DNA from: Spirillospora albida
GTDB lineage: Bacteria > Actinomycetota > Actinomycetes > Streptosporangiales > Streptosporangiaceae
Length of the DNA: 64,000 nt
NCBI RefSeq assembly: GCF_000718255.1
Contig: NZ_JOFJ01000007.1
Coordinates: 124,001 to 188,000, forward strand
Reading direction: 5' to 3'
The notes under the pieces are model-generated. The model worked only from the letters and a program-made list of their open reading frames with translations. It was not told the DNA's origin and made no database searches. Within the stretch, counting starts at the first letter, position 1, and each line of letters opens with the position of its first letter. Below, one piece after another: positions 1-7,345 of this stretch. Both the position numbers and the translations under genes were made by a program.

Positions 1-396
1 CAGCTGGACGACGCGTCCGCCGCGCGCATCGCCGGCTGCTTCCAGAACGACATGGTCGCCACCAGCCATCCGCCGGCGGGCACGTACTGGCTGCTGTCGG
101 TGGACGGCGCCGCCAACACCACCACCGACGCCATCGCCGGGGCCGCCGAGCGCCTCGGCTACTCCGGCCAGACCAAGGGCCCGACCGCGCGCGGCTCCAG
201 CGACCACGAGGCGTTCTTCGAGCGCGGCATCGCCGCGGGGAACTTCAGCTGGCGCGGGGGAGAGGCCCCGAGCCAGCTGGAGCCCGTCTACCACACCCCC
301 GAGGACACCGTCTCGGGCAACATCAGCCTCCAGCGCCTCCAGGTCTCCCTCGAGCTGATCGGCTGCGCCGCCTACGACGTGGCCCGCCACCGCTAG
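1..396 (+). CDS. M28-family zinc aminopeptidase, C-terminal part (5' truncated)
   Basis: The reading frame is open from base 1, so the gene begins before the window and only about 131 C-terminal residues are present. They match the end of an M28 (Zn-dependent, often secreted) aminopeptidase: the stretch RGSSDHEAFFERGI is the usual substrate-pocket region, and YHTPEDT carries the C-terminal histidine that ligates zinc in this family. The family removes N-terminal residues from peptides, in actinomycetes usually outside the cell. The signal peptide and the other metal ligands lie upstream and cannot be seen. The last 22 bp, including the stop codon, are duplicated in tandem directly downstream. 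Family assignment is good; substrate preference is unknown. Confidence 0.8.
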   Translation, partial: QLDDASAARIAGCFQNDMVATSHPPAGTYWLLSVDGAANTTTDAIAGAAERLGYSGQTKGPTARGSSDHEAFFERGIAAGNFSWRGGEAPSQLEPVYHTPEDTVSGNISLQRLQVSLELIGCAAYDVARHR

Positions 397-418
397 CGAC
401 GTGGCCCGCCACCGCTGG
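375..418. repeat. 22-bp tandem duplication over a stop codon
   Basis: Bases 375-396 and 397-418 are the same 22-mer with a single difference. The first copy ends the aminopeptidase gene with TAG; the second reads TGG at that place. It looks like a recent slippage duplication of the gene end. Confidence 0.85.
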
Positions 419-502
419 TCCGACCGGCGGCCCTTGGGCGGGAGCACAGCGGAACGGCCGGGCTGTTGACCGGCATGCCCGGCCGTTCCTAGGGTGACGG
501 TC

Positions 503-520
503 ATACCGACCAGTTGGTAT
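503..520. promoter_or_regulatory. TetR-type operator upstream of acyl-CoA dehydrogenase pair
   Basis: ATACCGACCAGTTGGTAT is an imperfect 18-bp palindrome (7 of 9 positions per arm match). This ACCGACC/GGT-type dyad is typical of TetR operators in front of actinobacterial lipid-oxidation and efflux genes. It lies 26 bp upstream of the GTG at 546. An ATG at 519 falls inside the palindrome, which argues against using it as the start. No regulator gene is adjacent, so the cognate TetR must be encoded elsewhere. Confidence 0.6.
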
Positions 521-545
521 GTCCCCCCCGTTCCGGAGGCCGCCC

Positions 546-1739
546 GTGAGCACCGCACCGCCCGACGCCGACGAGCTGAGCAGGAGGGTCGCGGCGTTCC
601 TCGCCGAGCACGATCCCGCCGCCACCGATCGCCTCAAGTTCCTCCGCGCCCGGTTCGACGCCGGGCTGGCGTGGGTCCACTACCCGCGGGGCCTCGGCGG
701 CTGCGACGCCCCCCGCGCCCTCCAGCGCGACGTCGACCGCCTGTTCGCCAAGGCCGGCGCCCCCACCAACCGCCCCGAGCGCAACGGCATCGGCCTCGGC
801 ATGGCCGCCCCCACCCTCCTCGCCGCCGGGACCGACGAGCAGCGGGCCCGCTTCCTGCGCCCCCTCTGGACCGGCGAGGACATCTGGTGCCAGCTGTTCA
901 GCGAGCCCGGTGCCGGCTCCGACCTCGCAGCCCTCGGCACCCGCGCCGTCCGCGACGGCGACCGCTGGATCGTCAACGGCCAGAAGGTCTGGACGTCCAT
1001 GGCGCACGAGGCCCGCTGGGGCCTGCTCGTCACCCGCACCGACCCCGACGTGCCCAAGCACCGGGGCATGACCTACTTCGTCCTCGACATGACCGCCCCC
1101 GGCGTCGAGGTCCGGCCGCTCCGCCAGCTCACCGGCGAGGCCGAGTTCAACGAGGTGTTCCTCACCGACGTCGAGATCCCCGACGCGCACCGCCTCGGCG
1201 AGGTCGGCGACGGCTGGCGGGTCTCCACCCACACGCTGATGAACGAGCGCGTCTCCATCGGCGGCGCCGCCGTCCCCCGCGAGAGCGGCATGATCGGCGT
1301 CGTCGCCGGCCTCTGGCGCGACCGCCCCGAGCTGCGCACACCCGGCCTGCACGGCGAGCTGATGCGGCTCTGGGTCGAGGTCGAGGCCGCCCGGCTCGCC
1401 GGTGAGCGGCTCCGCCAGTCCCTCGCCGCCGGACGCCCCGGCCCCGAGGGCTCCGGCACCAAGCTCGCGTTCGCGAAGCTGAACCAGGAGGTGTCCGGCC
1501 TCGAGCTTGAGATGCTCGGCACGGACGGCCTCCGCTACGACGACTGGACGATGCGCCGCCCGTCCGAGGTCGACTTCACCCGCCGCTCGCCCGGCTACCG
1601 CTACCTGCGCGCCAAGGGCAACTCCATCGAGGGCGGCACCTCCGAGATCCTGCGCGGCATCATCGCCGAGCGCGTCCTCGGCCTGCCCGGCGAGATCCGG
1701 GTCGACAAGGACGTTCCCTGGAAGGACCTGCCGAAATGA
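546..1739 (+). CDS. acyl-CoA dehydrogenase, first of a coupled pair
   Basis: FAD-dependent acyl-CoA dehydrogenase of 397 residues that introduces the alpha,beta double bond into an acyl-CoA. The FAD/substrate loop EPGAGSDLAAL lies near residue 125. The C-terminal IEGGTSEILRGIIAERVLG is the classical signature, and its glutamate is in the position of the catalytic base in part of the family. I chose the GTG at 546 because GGAGG (535-539) stands 6 bases before it; the longer reading from 519 begins inside an operator. It overlaps the next dehydrogenase by 4 bp (ATGA). Two unlike, coupled dehydrogenases often form an alpha2beta2 enzyme, as in the ChsE-type steroid side-chain enzymes of mycobacteria, so that is the likely arrangement. 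The substrate is not evident. Confidence 0.9.
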   Translation: MSTAPPDADELSRRVAAFLAEHDPAATDRLKFLRARFDAGLAWVHYPRGLGGCDAPRALQRDVDRLFAKAGAPTNRPERNGIGLGMAAPTLLAAGTDEQRARFLRPLWTGEDIWCQLFSEPGAGSDLAALGTRAVRDGDRWIVNGQKVWTSMAHEARWGLLVTRTDPDVPKHRGMTYFVLDMTAPGVEVRPLRQLTGEAEFNEVFLTDVEIPDAHRLGEVGDGWRVSTHTLMNERVSIGGAAVPRESGMIGVVAGLWRDRPELRTPGLHGELMRLWVEVEAARLAGERLRQSLAAGRPGPEGSGTKLAFAKLNQEVSGLELEMLGTDGLRYDDWTMRRPSEVDFTRRSPGYRYLRAKGNSIEGGTSEILRGIIAERVLGLPGEIRVDKDVPWKDLPK

Positions 1740-2809
1740 CCGACCTGCTCTACGGCGAGATCGAAAGCGACCTGCGCGGCGGGGTCCGCGACCTCCTCGC
1801 CGGGAAGGCGCCCTGGACGGGCGTCCTCGCGGGCGTCGAGAAGGACGACCCCTTCGACGCCGACCTGTGGCACGCCCTCGCCGGCCGGTTCGGCGCGGCC
1901 GGGCTCGCCGTCCCCGAGGAGCTCGGCGGCGCGGGCGCGTCCTGGCGCGAGGCCGCCGTCGTGGCCGAGGAGATCGGCCGCGCCGTCGCGCCCGTCCCGT
2001 TCCTGACCAGCGCCGTCATGGCGACCGCCGCGCTGCTCGCGGCCGGTGAGAGCGACCTCGTCGGCGACCTCGCCGAGGGGGAGCGGATCGCGGTCCTCGC
2101 CGTCCCGTTCGGCACCCCGCCCGGCGAGCCGCCCGCGCGCGTGCGGGTCGCGGGCGGCGCTCTCACCGGGGAGGTGCCGGGCGTCGCCGACGGCCTGGCC
2201 GCCGACGTCCTGCTCGTCCCCGCCGCCGACGGCCTGTACGCCGTGGACGCCGCCGACGCCGGACGCGCGCCCGTCACGTCCCTCGACATGACCCGCCGCC
2301 TTGCCGACACGGCCTTCGACGGCGCCCCCGCCCGCCGGGTAGCGGACGGGCCGGGCGCCGTGCGCGCCGGGCTGCTCACCGGCGCCGCGCTGCTGGCGTC
2401 CGAGCAGCTCGGTATCGCCGAGGGGTGCCTCGACGCGACCGTCGCCCACGTCAAGACCCGCTACCAGTTCGGTCGGCCGATCGGCTCCTACCAGGCGCTC
2501 AAGCACCGGCTCGCCGACCTGTGGACGGCCATCACGCAGGCCCGCGCCGTGGCCCGGCACGCCGCCGCCTGCGCCGCCGCCGGCGACCCCGACCTGGAGA
2601 TCGCCGTCGCGGTCGCGCAGGCGCACTGCTCCGCCGTCGCCGTCAAGGCCGCCGAGGAGTGCGTCCAGATGCACGGCGGCATCGGCTTCACCTGGGAGCA
2701 CTCCGCGCATCTGTACCTCAAGCGCGCGAAGAGCGCCGCGATCGCGCTCGGCACCCCGGACCGGCACCGCGCCGCCCTCGCCGCGCTGGTCGACCTGCCG
2801 CCCGCGTGA
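1736..2809 (+). CDS. acyl-CoA dehydrogenase, second of a coupled pair
   Basis: A 357-residue acyl-CoA dehydrogenase-fold protein. Its ATG overlaps the stop of the preceding dehydrogenase, so the two are translated together. The C-terminal helical domain contains RYQFGRPIGSYQALKHRLAD and the motif QMHGGIGFTWEH, both characteristic of the family. The N-terminal half is shorter and less conserved than in homotetrameric enzymes, as seen in partner subunits of heteromeric FadE-type dehydrogenases. The likely role is as second subunit of an FAD enzyme acting on branched, steroid-like or otherwise unusual acyl-CoAs. This is inferred from pairing and not from active-site evidence. A GC-rich hairpin follows the stop. 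Confidence 0.88.
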   Translation: MTDLLYGEIESDLRGGVRDLLAGKAPWTGVLAGVEKDDPFDADLWHALAGRFGAAGLAVPEELGGAGASWREAAVVAEEIGRAVAPVPFLTSAVMATAALLAAGESDLVGDLAEGERIAVLAVPFGTPPGEPPARVRVAGGALTGEVPGVADGLAADVLLVPAADGLYAVDAADAGRAPVTSLDMTRRLADTAFDGAPARRVADGPGAVRAGLLTGAALLASEQLGIAEGCLDATVAHVKTRYQFGRPIGSYQALKHRLADLWTAITQARAVARHAAACAAAGDPDLEIAVAVAQAHCSAVAVKAAEECVQMHGGIGFTWEHSAHLYLKRAKSAAIALGTPDRHRAALAALVDLPPA

Positions 2810-2816
2810 CCCGTGC

Positions 2817-2843
2817 GGGGCGGGGCCGGCCGGGTCCCGCCCC
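2817..2843. terminator. GC-rich hairpin between convergent genes
   Basis: GGGGCGGG (2817-2824) pairs with CCCGCCCC (2836-2843) across an 11-base loop, just after the dehydrogenase stop and before the end of the opposing gene. No T-tract follows, so it would be a weak or actinomycete-style terminator. Confidence 0.45.
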
Positions 2844-2863
2844 CCCGCCGGCGGCGGGAGGCG

Positions 2864-3706
2864 TCAGCCGGTGATGACCGCGCAGACCCGCGTGCCCGGA
2901 CGGAACGCGCCGCCCTCGACGAGCTCGTAGATCCCGTACATCATCTTCGCCGTGTAGACCGGGTCGAGGACGACGCCGTGCCGCGCGGCGAAATCGCCGA
3001 TGAACGCGTCCAGTTCGGCGGAGCGCCTGGCGTAGCCGCCGAAATGGAAGCCGTCCCGGACCCGCCAGGTCCCCCGCCGCTCCCCGTAGGCCTCCCTCTG
3101 GAGGCGCTCGACCTCGGCGTCCAGGAATCCACCCTTCAGGACGGCGAATCCCAGCGCCTCCTGGCCGGGGGCGAGACCGGCGGCGATCCCGGCGAGGGTC
3201 CCGCCCGTCCCGCACGGGCAGCACACCACGTCGAACTCCGGCAGCTCCGCTCCGAGCTCAGCGCACCCCCGCAGGGCCAGCGGATTGCTCCCGCCCTCGG
3301 GCAGCAGGTAGAAGTCGCCCCATTCCTCATGGAGCGCCGCGACCACGTCCGGTTCGTGCTTGCGGCGGTAGGCCGTCCGGTCCAGGTAGCCGAGCCGCAT
3401 GCCCCGCTCCACCGCGAACGCCAGCGAGTCGTTCAGCGGCAGGTGCTCCTCGCCCCGCACGATCCCGATCGTCTTGAACCCGTGCAGCGCGCCCGCCGCC
3501 GCGACGGCCCGCAGGTGGTTCGAGTACGCGCCCCCGAACGTCAGCACCGTACCGCGCTCCCGCGCGGGCTCCAGGTTGTACTCGAGCTTGCGCCACTTGT
3601 TGCCCGGCAGCAGCGGATGGACGAGGTCGTCGCGCTTCAGGAACAGCCGCACGCCCCGCGCCGCCGCACGGTCGTCGTCCAGCTCCACCACCGGGGACGC
3701 GGTCAC
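2864..3706 (-). CDS. PLP-dependent ACC deaminase / D-cysteine desulfhydrase family protein
   Basis: A fold-type II PLP enzyme of 280 residues. LLPGNKWRKLEYN carries the lysine expected to bind PLP, and GGAYSNHLRAVAAAG is the conserved loop after it; PCGTGGTLAGIAAGL is the glycine-rich phosphate-binding loop. The family includes 1-aminocyclopropane-1-carboxylate deaminase and D-cysteine desulfhydrase, which release an amine or H2S plus a keto acid. The residues that separate the two activities cannot be judged here. An open frame extends further upstream, but the GTG at 3706 is preferred: it overlaps the stop of the adenylate-kinase-like gene (GTGA) and the protein is then of family length. 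Coupling to that gene has no obvious metabolic reason. Confidence 0.85.
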   Translation of the reverse strand: MTASPVVELDDDRAAARGVRLFLKRDDLVHPLLPGNKWRKLEYNLEPARERGTVLTFGGAYSNHLRAVAAAGALHGFKTIGIVRGEEHLPLNDSLAFAVERGMRLGYLDRTAYRRKHEPDVVAALHEEWGDFYLLPEGGSNPLALRGCAELGAELPEFDVVCCPCGTGGTLAGIAAGLAPGQEALGFAVLKGGFLDAEVERLQREAYGERRGTWRVRDGFHFGGYARRSAELDAFIGDFAARHGVVLDPVYTAKMMYGIYELVEGGAFRPGTRVCAVITG

Positions 3707-4344
3707 GGCGGGGGGAGCCGCAGCTTCTCGCGCAGCGCCCGCTGCACATCGCCGATCGGCGGGCGCGCGTCGACCGTCACCACGTACTCCTTCCGGCCGA
3801 ACAGCTCCAGCACCGGGTCGACCTTCTCGTGGTAGAGCCGCAGCCGCTCGGCGAGGGCCTCCTCGGTGTCGTCCTCCCGCGTGACGAGGTCGCCGCCGCA
3901 CACGTCGCAGCGGCCCTCGCGGGTCGGCCGGTCCGCGATCAGGTTGTAGTCCATCCCGCACCGCGAGCAGAGCCGCCGGGCGAGGACCCGCCGCCGCACC
4001 TCCGCGTCCGGCAGGTCCAGATGGATCACGCCGTCGATGTCGTAGCTCTCCAGGAAGAACTCCGCCTGCCGCCGGTTGCGCGGGAACCCGTCGATGACGA
4101 ACCCGAAGTTCCAGTCGTGCTGGTCGAGCCGCGCCCGCACGATCCCCTCCACCATGTCGTCCCCGACCAGCTCGCCGGCCGCCATGACGCGCCGGACCTG
4201 CGCACCGAGCTTGGTGTGGTTCTGCACGTGCCAGCGGAAGATGTCGCCGACGCTGATGTGCACGAGGTCGAGGTCGCGCGCCAGCAGCTGCGCCTGCGTC
4301 CCCTTCCCGCTGCCCTGGGCGCCGATGACGATGTACTTGCGCAT
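3703..4344 (-). CDS. adenylate kinase family nucleoside monophosphate kinase
   Basis: P-loop kinase of about 213 residues with the Walker A motif GAQGSGKGTQA at the N terminus, the NMP-binding segment with DGFPRN, and a LID domain carrying paired cysteines (CSRC, CDVC) that would hold a structural zinc. It should transfer phosphate between ATP and AMP or a related monophosphate. Actinobacterial housekeeping adk normally lies beside secY in the ribosomal-protein cluster, so this isolated copy is probably a second paralogue with a narrower role. The start at ATG 4344 is preceded by AGGGTGG; a GTG at 4353, three codons earlier, is possible. It is coupled to the downstream PLP enzyme by a 4-bp overlap. 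Confidence 0.88.
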   Translation of the reverse strand: MRKYIVIGAQGSGKGTQAQLLARDLDLVHISVGDIFRWHVQNHTKLGAQVRRVMAAGELVGDDMVEGIVRARLDQHDWNFGFVIDGFPRNRRQAEFFLESYDIDGVIHLDLPDAEVRRRVLARRLCSRCGMDYNLIADRPTREGRCDVCGGDLVTREDDTEEALAERLRLYHEKVDPVLELFGRKEYVVTVDARPPIGDVQRALREKLRLPPP

Positions 4345-4366
4345 GCCGGCCACCCTATGCGGGCGA

Positions 4367-4924
4367 TCAGTGCGGGGGCCGCAGCAACCTGCCGAGACGC
4401 CGGATCCGGGAGCGGTCCGGGACGTGCTCGGGCGCCTGGCCGGGCGCCGTCAGCTCCTCCAGCAGCAGGTCGAACGCCGGCGGCCGCACGCACACCAGCG
4501 TCGCCCGCGCCCGCCGCGCGCAGTGCAGCCGCACCGACGGCCGCAGCAGCCGCGACAGCGCGCTCCGCGTCCCGTGCCCCACCACCAGGATGTCGTCGTC
4601 GCCCGCCAGCCGCACCAGCGTCGCGCCCGGCTCCCCGACCAGCGCCAGCGCGGTCAGCTCGACCCCCTCCGGCGGGCCGTCGCACACCTCCGCCAGCAGC
4701 CGCGCGATCAGCTCCGCGCCCGACCCGCGCAGCGCGTCCGAGACCCCGCAGCCGAACTGCCCGGCGGCCGACACGTGCGGGGGCAGCGGCGCCGCGTGCG
4801 CCACCAGCAGCGGGAGCCGGCGCAGCCGCGCCTCCCCGATCGCCCACGAGAGAGCGCAGCGGGCACCCGCGGAGTCGTCCACCCCCACCACCACGCGGGG
4901 GCCGCCCTCCGGTCTCGCGATCAC
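4367..4924 (-). CDS. universal stress protein (UspA family)
   Basis: A 185-residue single-domain Usp fold. The N-terminal strand VVVGVDDSAGARCALSWA carries the conserved aspartate used in ATP binding. The C-terminal half has LVVGHGTRSALSRLL, corresponding to the G-x2-G-x9-G(S/T) nucleotide loop, though the last part is diverged (no clear final GS). A roughly 30-residue proline/arginine-rich tail follows the domain. Such proteins modulate survival under starvation, hypoxia or redox stress in actinobacteria; no partner is indicated. It starts at GTG 4924 behind GGGAGGGG and sits 14 bp upstream of the adenylate-kinase-like gene on the same strand, so they may share a transcript. Confidence 0.82.
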   Translation of the reverse strand: MIARPEGGPRVVVGVDDSAGARCALSWAIGEARLRRLPLLVAHAAPLPPHVSAAGQFGCGVSDALRGSGAELIARLLAEVCDGPPEGVELTALALVGEPGATLVRLAGDDDILVVGHGTRSALSRLLRPSVRLHCARRARATLVCVRPPAFDLLLEELTAPGQAPEHVPDRSRIRRLGRLLRPPH

Positions 4925-5050
4925 GGTCCCCTCCCGAGGCCGATGACGATGTGCCCTCTAGGGTGCAGGTATACCCGCCTTCACGGAAGTGTTTCCGCCC
5001 CCTGAAGCGCGGGTTTCCGAAAAACGACCCGTCCCGGGCGAGGAGGTGCG

Positions 5051-6091
5051 ATGCAGGCGGTCGCCTATGACGCCTTCGGCGCGGCCCCGCGGCTGCGCGA
5101 GCTGCCCGATCCGTCCCCCGGCCCGGACGGCGCCGTCGTCCGCGTCGAGGCCACCGGCGTGTGCCGCAGCGACTGGCACGGCTGGCAGGGCCACGATTCC
5201 GACATCCGCGCGTTCCCGCACGTCCCGGGGCACGAGTTCGCCGGGACGGTCGAGGCCGTCGGCGCGCGGGTCGCCCGCTGGCGGCCCGGTGACCGCGTCA
5301 CCGCCCCGTTCGCCTGCGGCTGCGGCCGCTGCCCGTCCTGCGCCGCCGGCGACCAGCAGGTGTGCGAGGCCCAGACCCAGCCCGGCTTCACCCACTGGGG
5401 CTCCTTCGCCGAGTACGTGACGGTCGAGGCCGCCGACGTCAACCTCGTCCGCGTCCCCGACGCGATGGCCTACCCGGCCGCCGCCGCCCTCGGCTGCCGC
5501 TTCGCCACCGCGTTCCGCGCGGTCACCGTCCGCGGCCGCGTCGCCGCCGGGCAGTGGGTCGCCGTGCACGGCTGCGGCGGCGTCGGCCTGTCCGCCGTGA
5601 TGATCGCCGCCGCGGCCGGCGCCCGCGTCCTCGCCGTCGACGTCGCCCCGCAGGCCCTCGCCCTGGCCCGCCGCTGCGGCGCGTCCGCCGTCCTGGACGC
5701 CGCGCTCCACGACGACGTCGCCGCCGCCGTCCGCGACGCCACCGGCGGCGGCGCCCACCTGTCCCTCGACGCCCTCGGCAGCCCCGCGACCGCCCGCGCG
5801 TCCGTCGCGTCCCTGCGCCGCCGCGGCCGGCACGTCCAGGTGGGCCTGCTGCCCCCCGCCGCCGGCCGGACCGACCTTCCCATGGACCGCGTGATCGCGT
5901 ACGAGCTGGAGATCCTCGGAAGCCACGGCATGCCCGCGCACGCCTATCCCGCGCTGCTGGAACTCGTCCGCGCCGGGACGCTGCGCCCCGACCTGCTGAT
6001 CAGCCGCGTCCTGCCCCTGTCCGCGGGCCCCGGCGCCCTCACCGAGATGCGCGGCCCCGGCATGACCATGCTGGAGCCTCACGCCTCCTGA
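5051..6091 (+). CDS. zinc-dependent alcohol dehydrogenase (MDR family)
   Basis: Medium-chain dehydrogenase/reductase of 346 residues. Catalytic zinc ligands are in GVCRSDWHGW (Cys) and PGHEFAGTVEAVG (His-Glu). The structural zinc lobe has the four cysteines of the CGCGRCPSC...C pattern near residues 94-110. HGCGGVGLSAVMIAAAAGA is the NAD(P)-binding Rossmann loop. It should oxidise an alcohol or reduce an aldehyde in the cytoplasm. The ATG at 5051 stands 5 bases behind AGGAGG. The gene is single; its end overlaps the convergent cyclase-like gene by 13 bp. The substrate is not predictable. Confidence 0.9.
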   Translation: MQAVAYDAFGAAPRLRELPDPSPGPDGAVVRVEATGVCRSDWHGWQGHDSDIRAFPHVPGHEFAGTVEAVGARVARWRPGDRVTAPFACGCGRCPSCAAGDQQVCEAQTQPGFTHWGSFAEYVTVEAADVNLVRVPDAMAYPAAAALGCRFATAFRAVTVRGRVAAGQWVAVHGCGGVGLSAVMIAAAAGARVLAVDVAPQALALARRCGASAVLDAALHDDVAAAVRDATGGGAHLSLDALGSPATARASVASLRRRGRHVQVGLLPPAAGRTDLPMDRVIAYELEILGSHGMPAHAYPALLELVRAGTLRPDLLISRVLPLSAGPGALTEMRGPGMTMLEPHAS

Positions 6092-6774
6092 CCGGGCGCG
6101 TCCGACAGCCAGAGCCACCCCTGATCCGTGGTCTCCTTGCACTTCACCGCCACCGGCCGGTACCGCGAACGATCCACGTAACCGTTGTTGCGGACCACGT
6201 CCTGGAACAGCCGCTCCGACACGATCATCGCCAGGTCCGAGTCCGACAGGTCGATGCCCGCCCGGACCGCCTCGCAGTCCAGCATCCGGAACAGATGCAC
6301 CACCGCGTGCCCCGAGACTCCGTACCGGTCCCGGAAGACGGGGCCCATGTGCACGGCGAGCCGCAGCCGCATCCGTGCCGCCGGCGCGAGCAGCCGGTTG
6401 CCGCGCCGGAGCACCGCGCCGAGATGGTGCGCGAGCGGATCCAGCAGCAGATGCGCCGGGATGTCGGCCGACGGGACGACGAGGACCCCGTCGCCCCGGT
6501 CCTCGACATGGCAGTCGTCGACGGACAGCCATGTGATCGCGAGCGCGTGCGCGAGGTGCGCGTACAGCCTCTCCCTCAACCGGTGCTGGATGCCCTCGTC
6601 CCGATCCGGACCCCCGAAGGCGACCACGTCGGCGGCCAGCAGCGTGGAATAGGAGCGCGCCGTCAGGATCGGCTCTCCGGCGGCGCTCGGGCGGACGGCG
6701 CGCGGTCTCCGCACGGACAACGGCGGCGGATCGGTGTCCGTTGGTACCCTCCGAATCATACGGAGTATGCTCAT
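6079..6774 (-). CDS. nucleotide-cyclase-homology-domain regulatory protein
   Basis: About 231 residues with the outline of a class III cyclase homology domain. YSTLLAADVVAFGG resembles the first metal-binding aspartate strand, EDRGDGVLVVP the second, and LRLAVHMGPV is the G-rich beta strand found after it. The usual G-x2-VN-x3-R motif is replaced by a sequence with HLFRMLD, so the transition-state residues are only partly kept and catalysis is doubtful. Actinomycetes carry many such stand-alone proteins of unknown function. I take ATG 6774; ATG 6759 is an alternative. A strong hairpin lies 40 bp upstream. It ends inside the last codons of the convergent alcohol dehydrogenase. Confidence 0.6.
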   Translation of the reverse strand: MSILRMIRRVPTDTDPPPLSVRRPRAVRPSAAGEPILTARSYSTLLAADVVAFGGPDRDEGIQHRLRERLYAHLAHALAITWLSVDDCHVEDRGDGVLVVPSADIPAHLLLDPLAHHLGAVLRRGNRLLAPAARMRLRLAVHMGPVFRDRYGVSGHAVVHLFRMLDCEAVRAGIDLSDSDLAMIVSERLFQDVVRNNGYVDRSRYRPVAVKCKETTDQGWLWLSDAPGQEA

Positions 6775-6814
6775 CGTGGATCGAGACCTTTCTGCGTGAC
6801 GGTTTTCGGTCTCC

Positions 6815-6844
6815 GGCGGGGCCCTGTGATGGCAGGGCCCCGCC
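6815..6844. repeat. perfect 12-bp stem-loop
   Basis: GGCGGGGCCCTG (6815-6826) and CAGGGCCCCGCC (6833-6844) form a perfect 12-bp stem with a 6-base loop. It lies upstream of the minus-strand cyclase-like gene and far from any gene end, so it could be the terminator of an unrecognised transcript or a 5'-leader structure. Confidence 0.6.
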
Positions 6845-6846
6845 AT

Positions 6847-7345
6847 TCATTATGAAGTGGCTCACCGGGCCCCCGTGTGCGCGGCGGATTGCGCGCAGGA
6901 GATCTGCTTTCGCGCAGATCGCAGGTATCTTTCTCCCACCTGTCGCGGCGCCAAGAGGCATAGCGGAAGCACGCTACCTGCCATCCGACGCATGGGCGGG
7001 TGGCGCTGCGGCAACAAGCGCGCGCCGCAGGTCGGACAGGTCTGGCGGCCTGGTCACCCGTGGTGCTGCTCGTGTTGACGGCGGGGTCGGAGGGGCGAGC
7101 GAGGACGGCGGCGGGGACGCCGAACGCCTTGATTGGGACGCCCGCAAACCGCCACCACTCGTTTCGCGAGGTGACCGATGGCCGTGCGCCGATCGCGGCA
7201 TGGCATTTTGACAACTTGCTCCGCGCTCTTGGCGATCTGCCACCTCGCTGATTTAATCTGAGCAACTCGAAGGGCGGCGAACGGCTATGCGTCTTTTGGC
7301 ACAGAGAGTCAGGGTGGATCTTTGCTCGCCGAGTAAGGAACGGGC
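6847..7345. other. gene-less region upstream of the XRE regulator
   Basis: About 500 bp with no convincing gene. Open frames exist on both strands, but none has family resemblance or a ribosome binding site. Small hairpins are present, for example GATCTGC...GCAGATC near 6902-6921. The last 130 bp (TTTAATC, CTTTTGGCAC and similar runs) are less GC-rich and probably hold the promoter of the XRE gene at 7346. Confidence 0.5.

Noticed and set aside
519..545. ATG at 519 as start of the first acyl-CoA dehydrogenase
   Set aside because: It lies inside the TetR-type dyad, while the GTG at 546 has GGAGG at proper distance.
6771..7265. Minus-strand open frame of 164 codons in the gene-less gap
   Set aside because: No family resemblance and no ribosome site. 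It also runs through the 6815-6844 hairpin.
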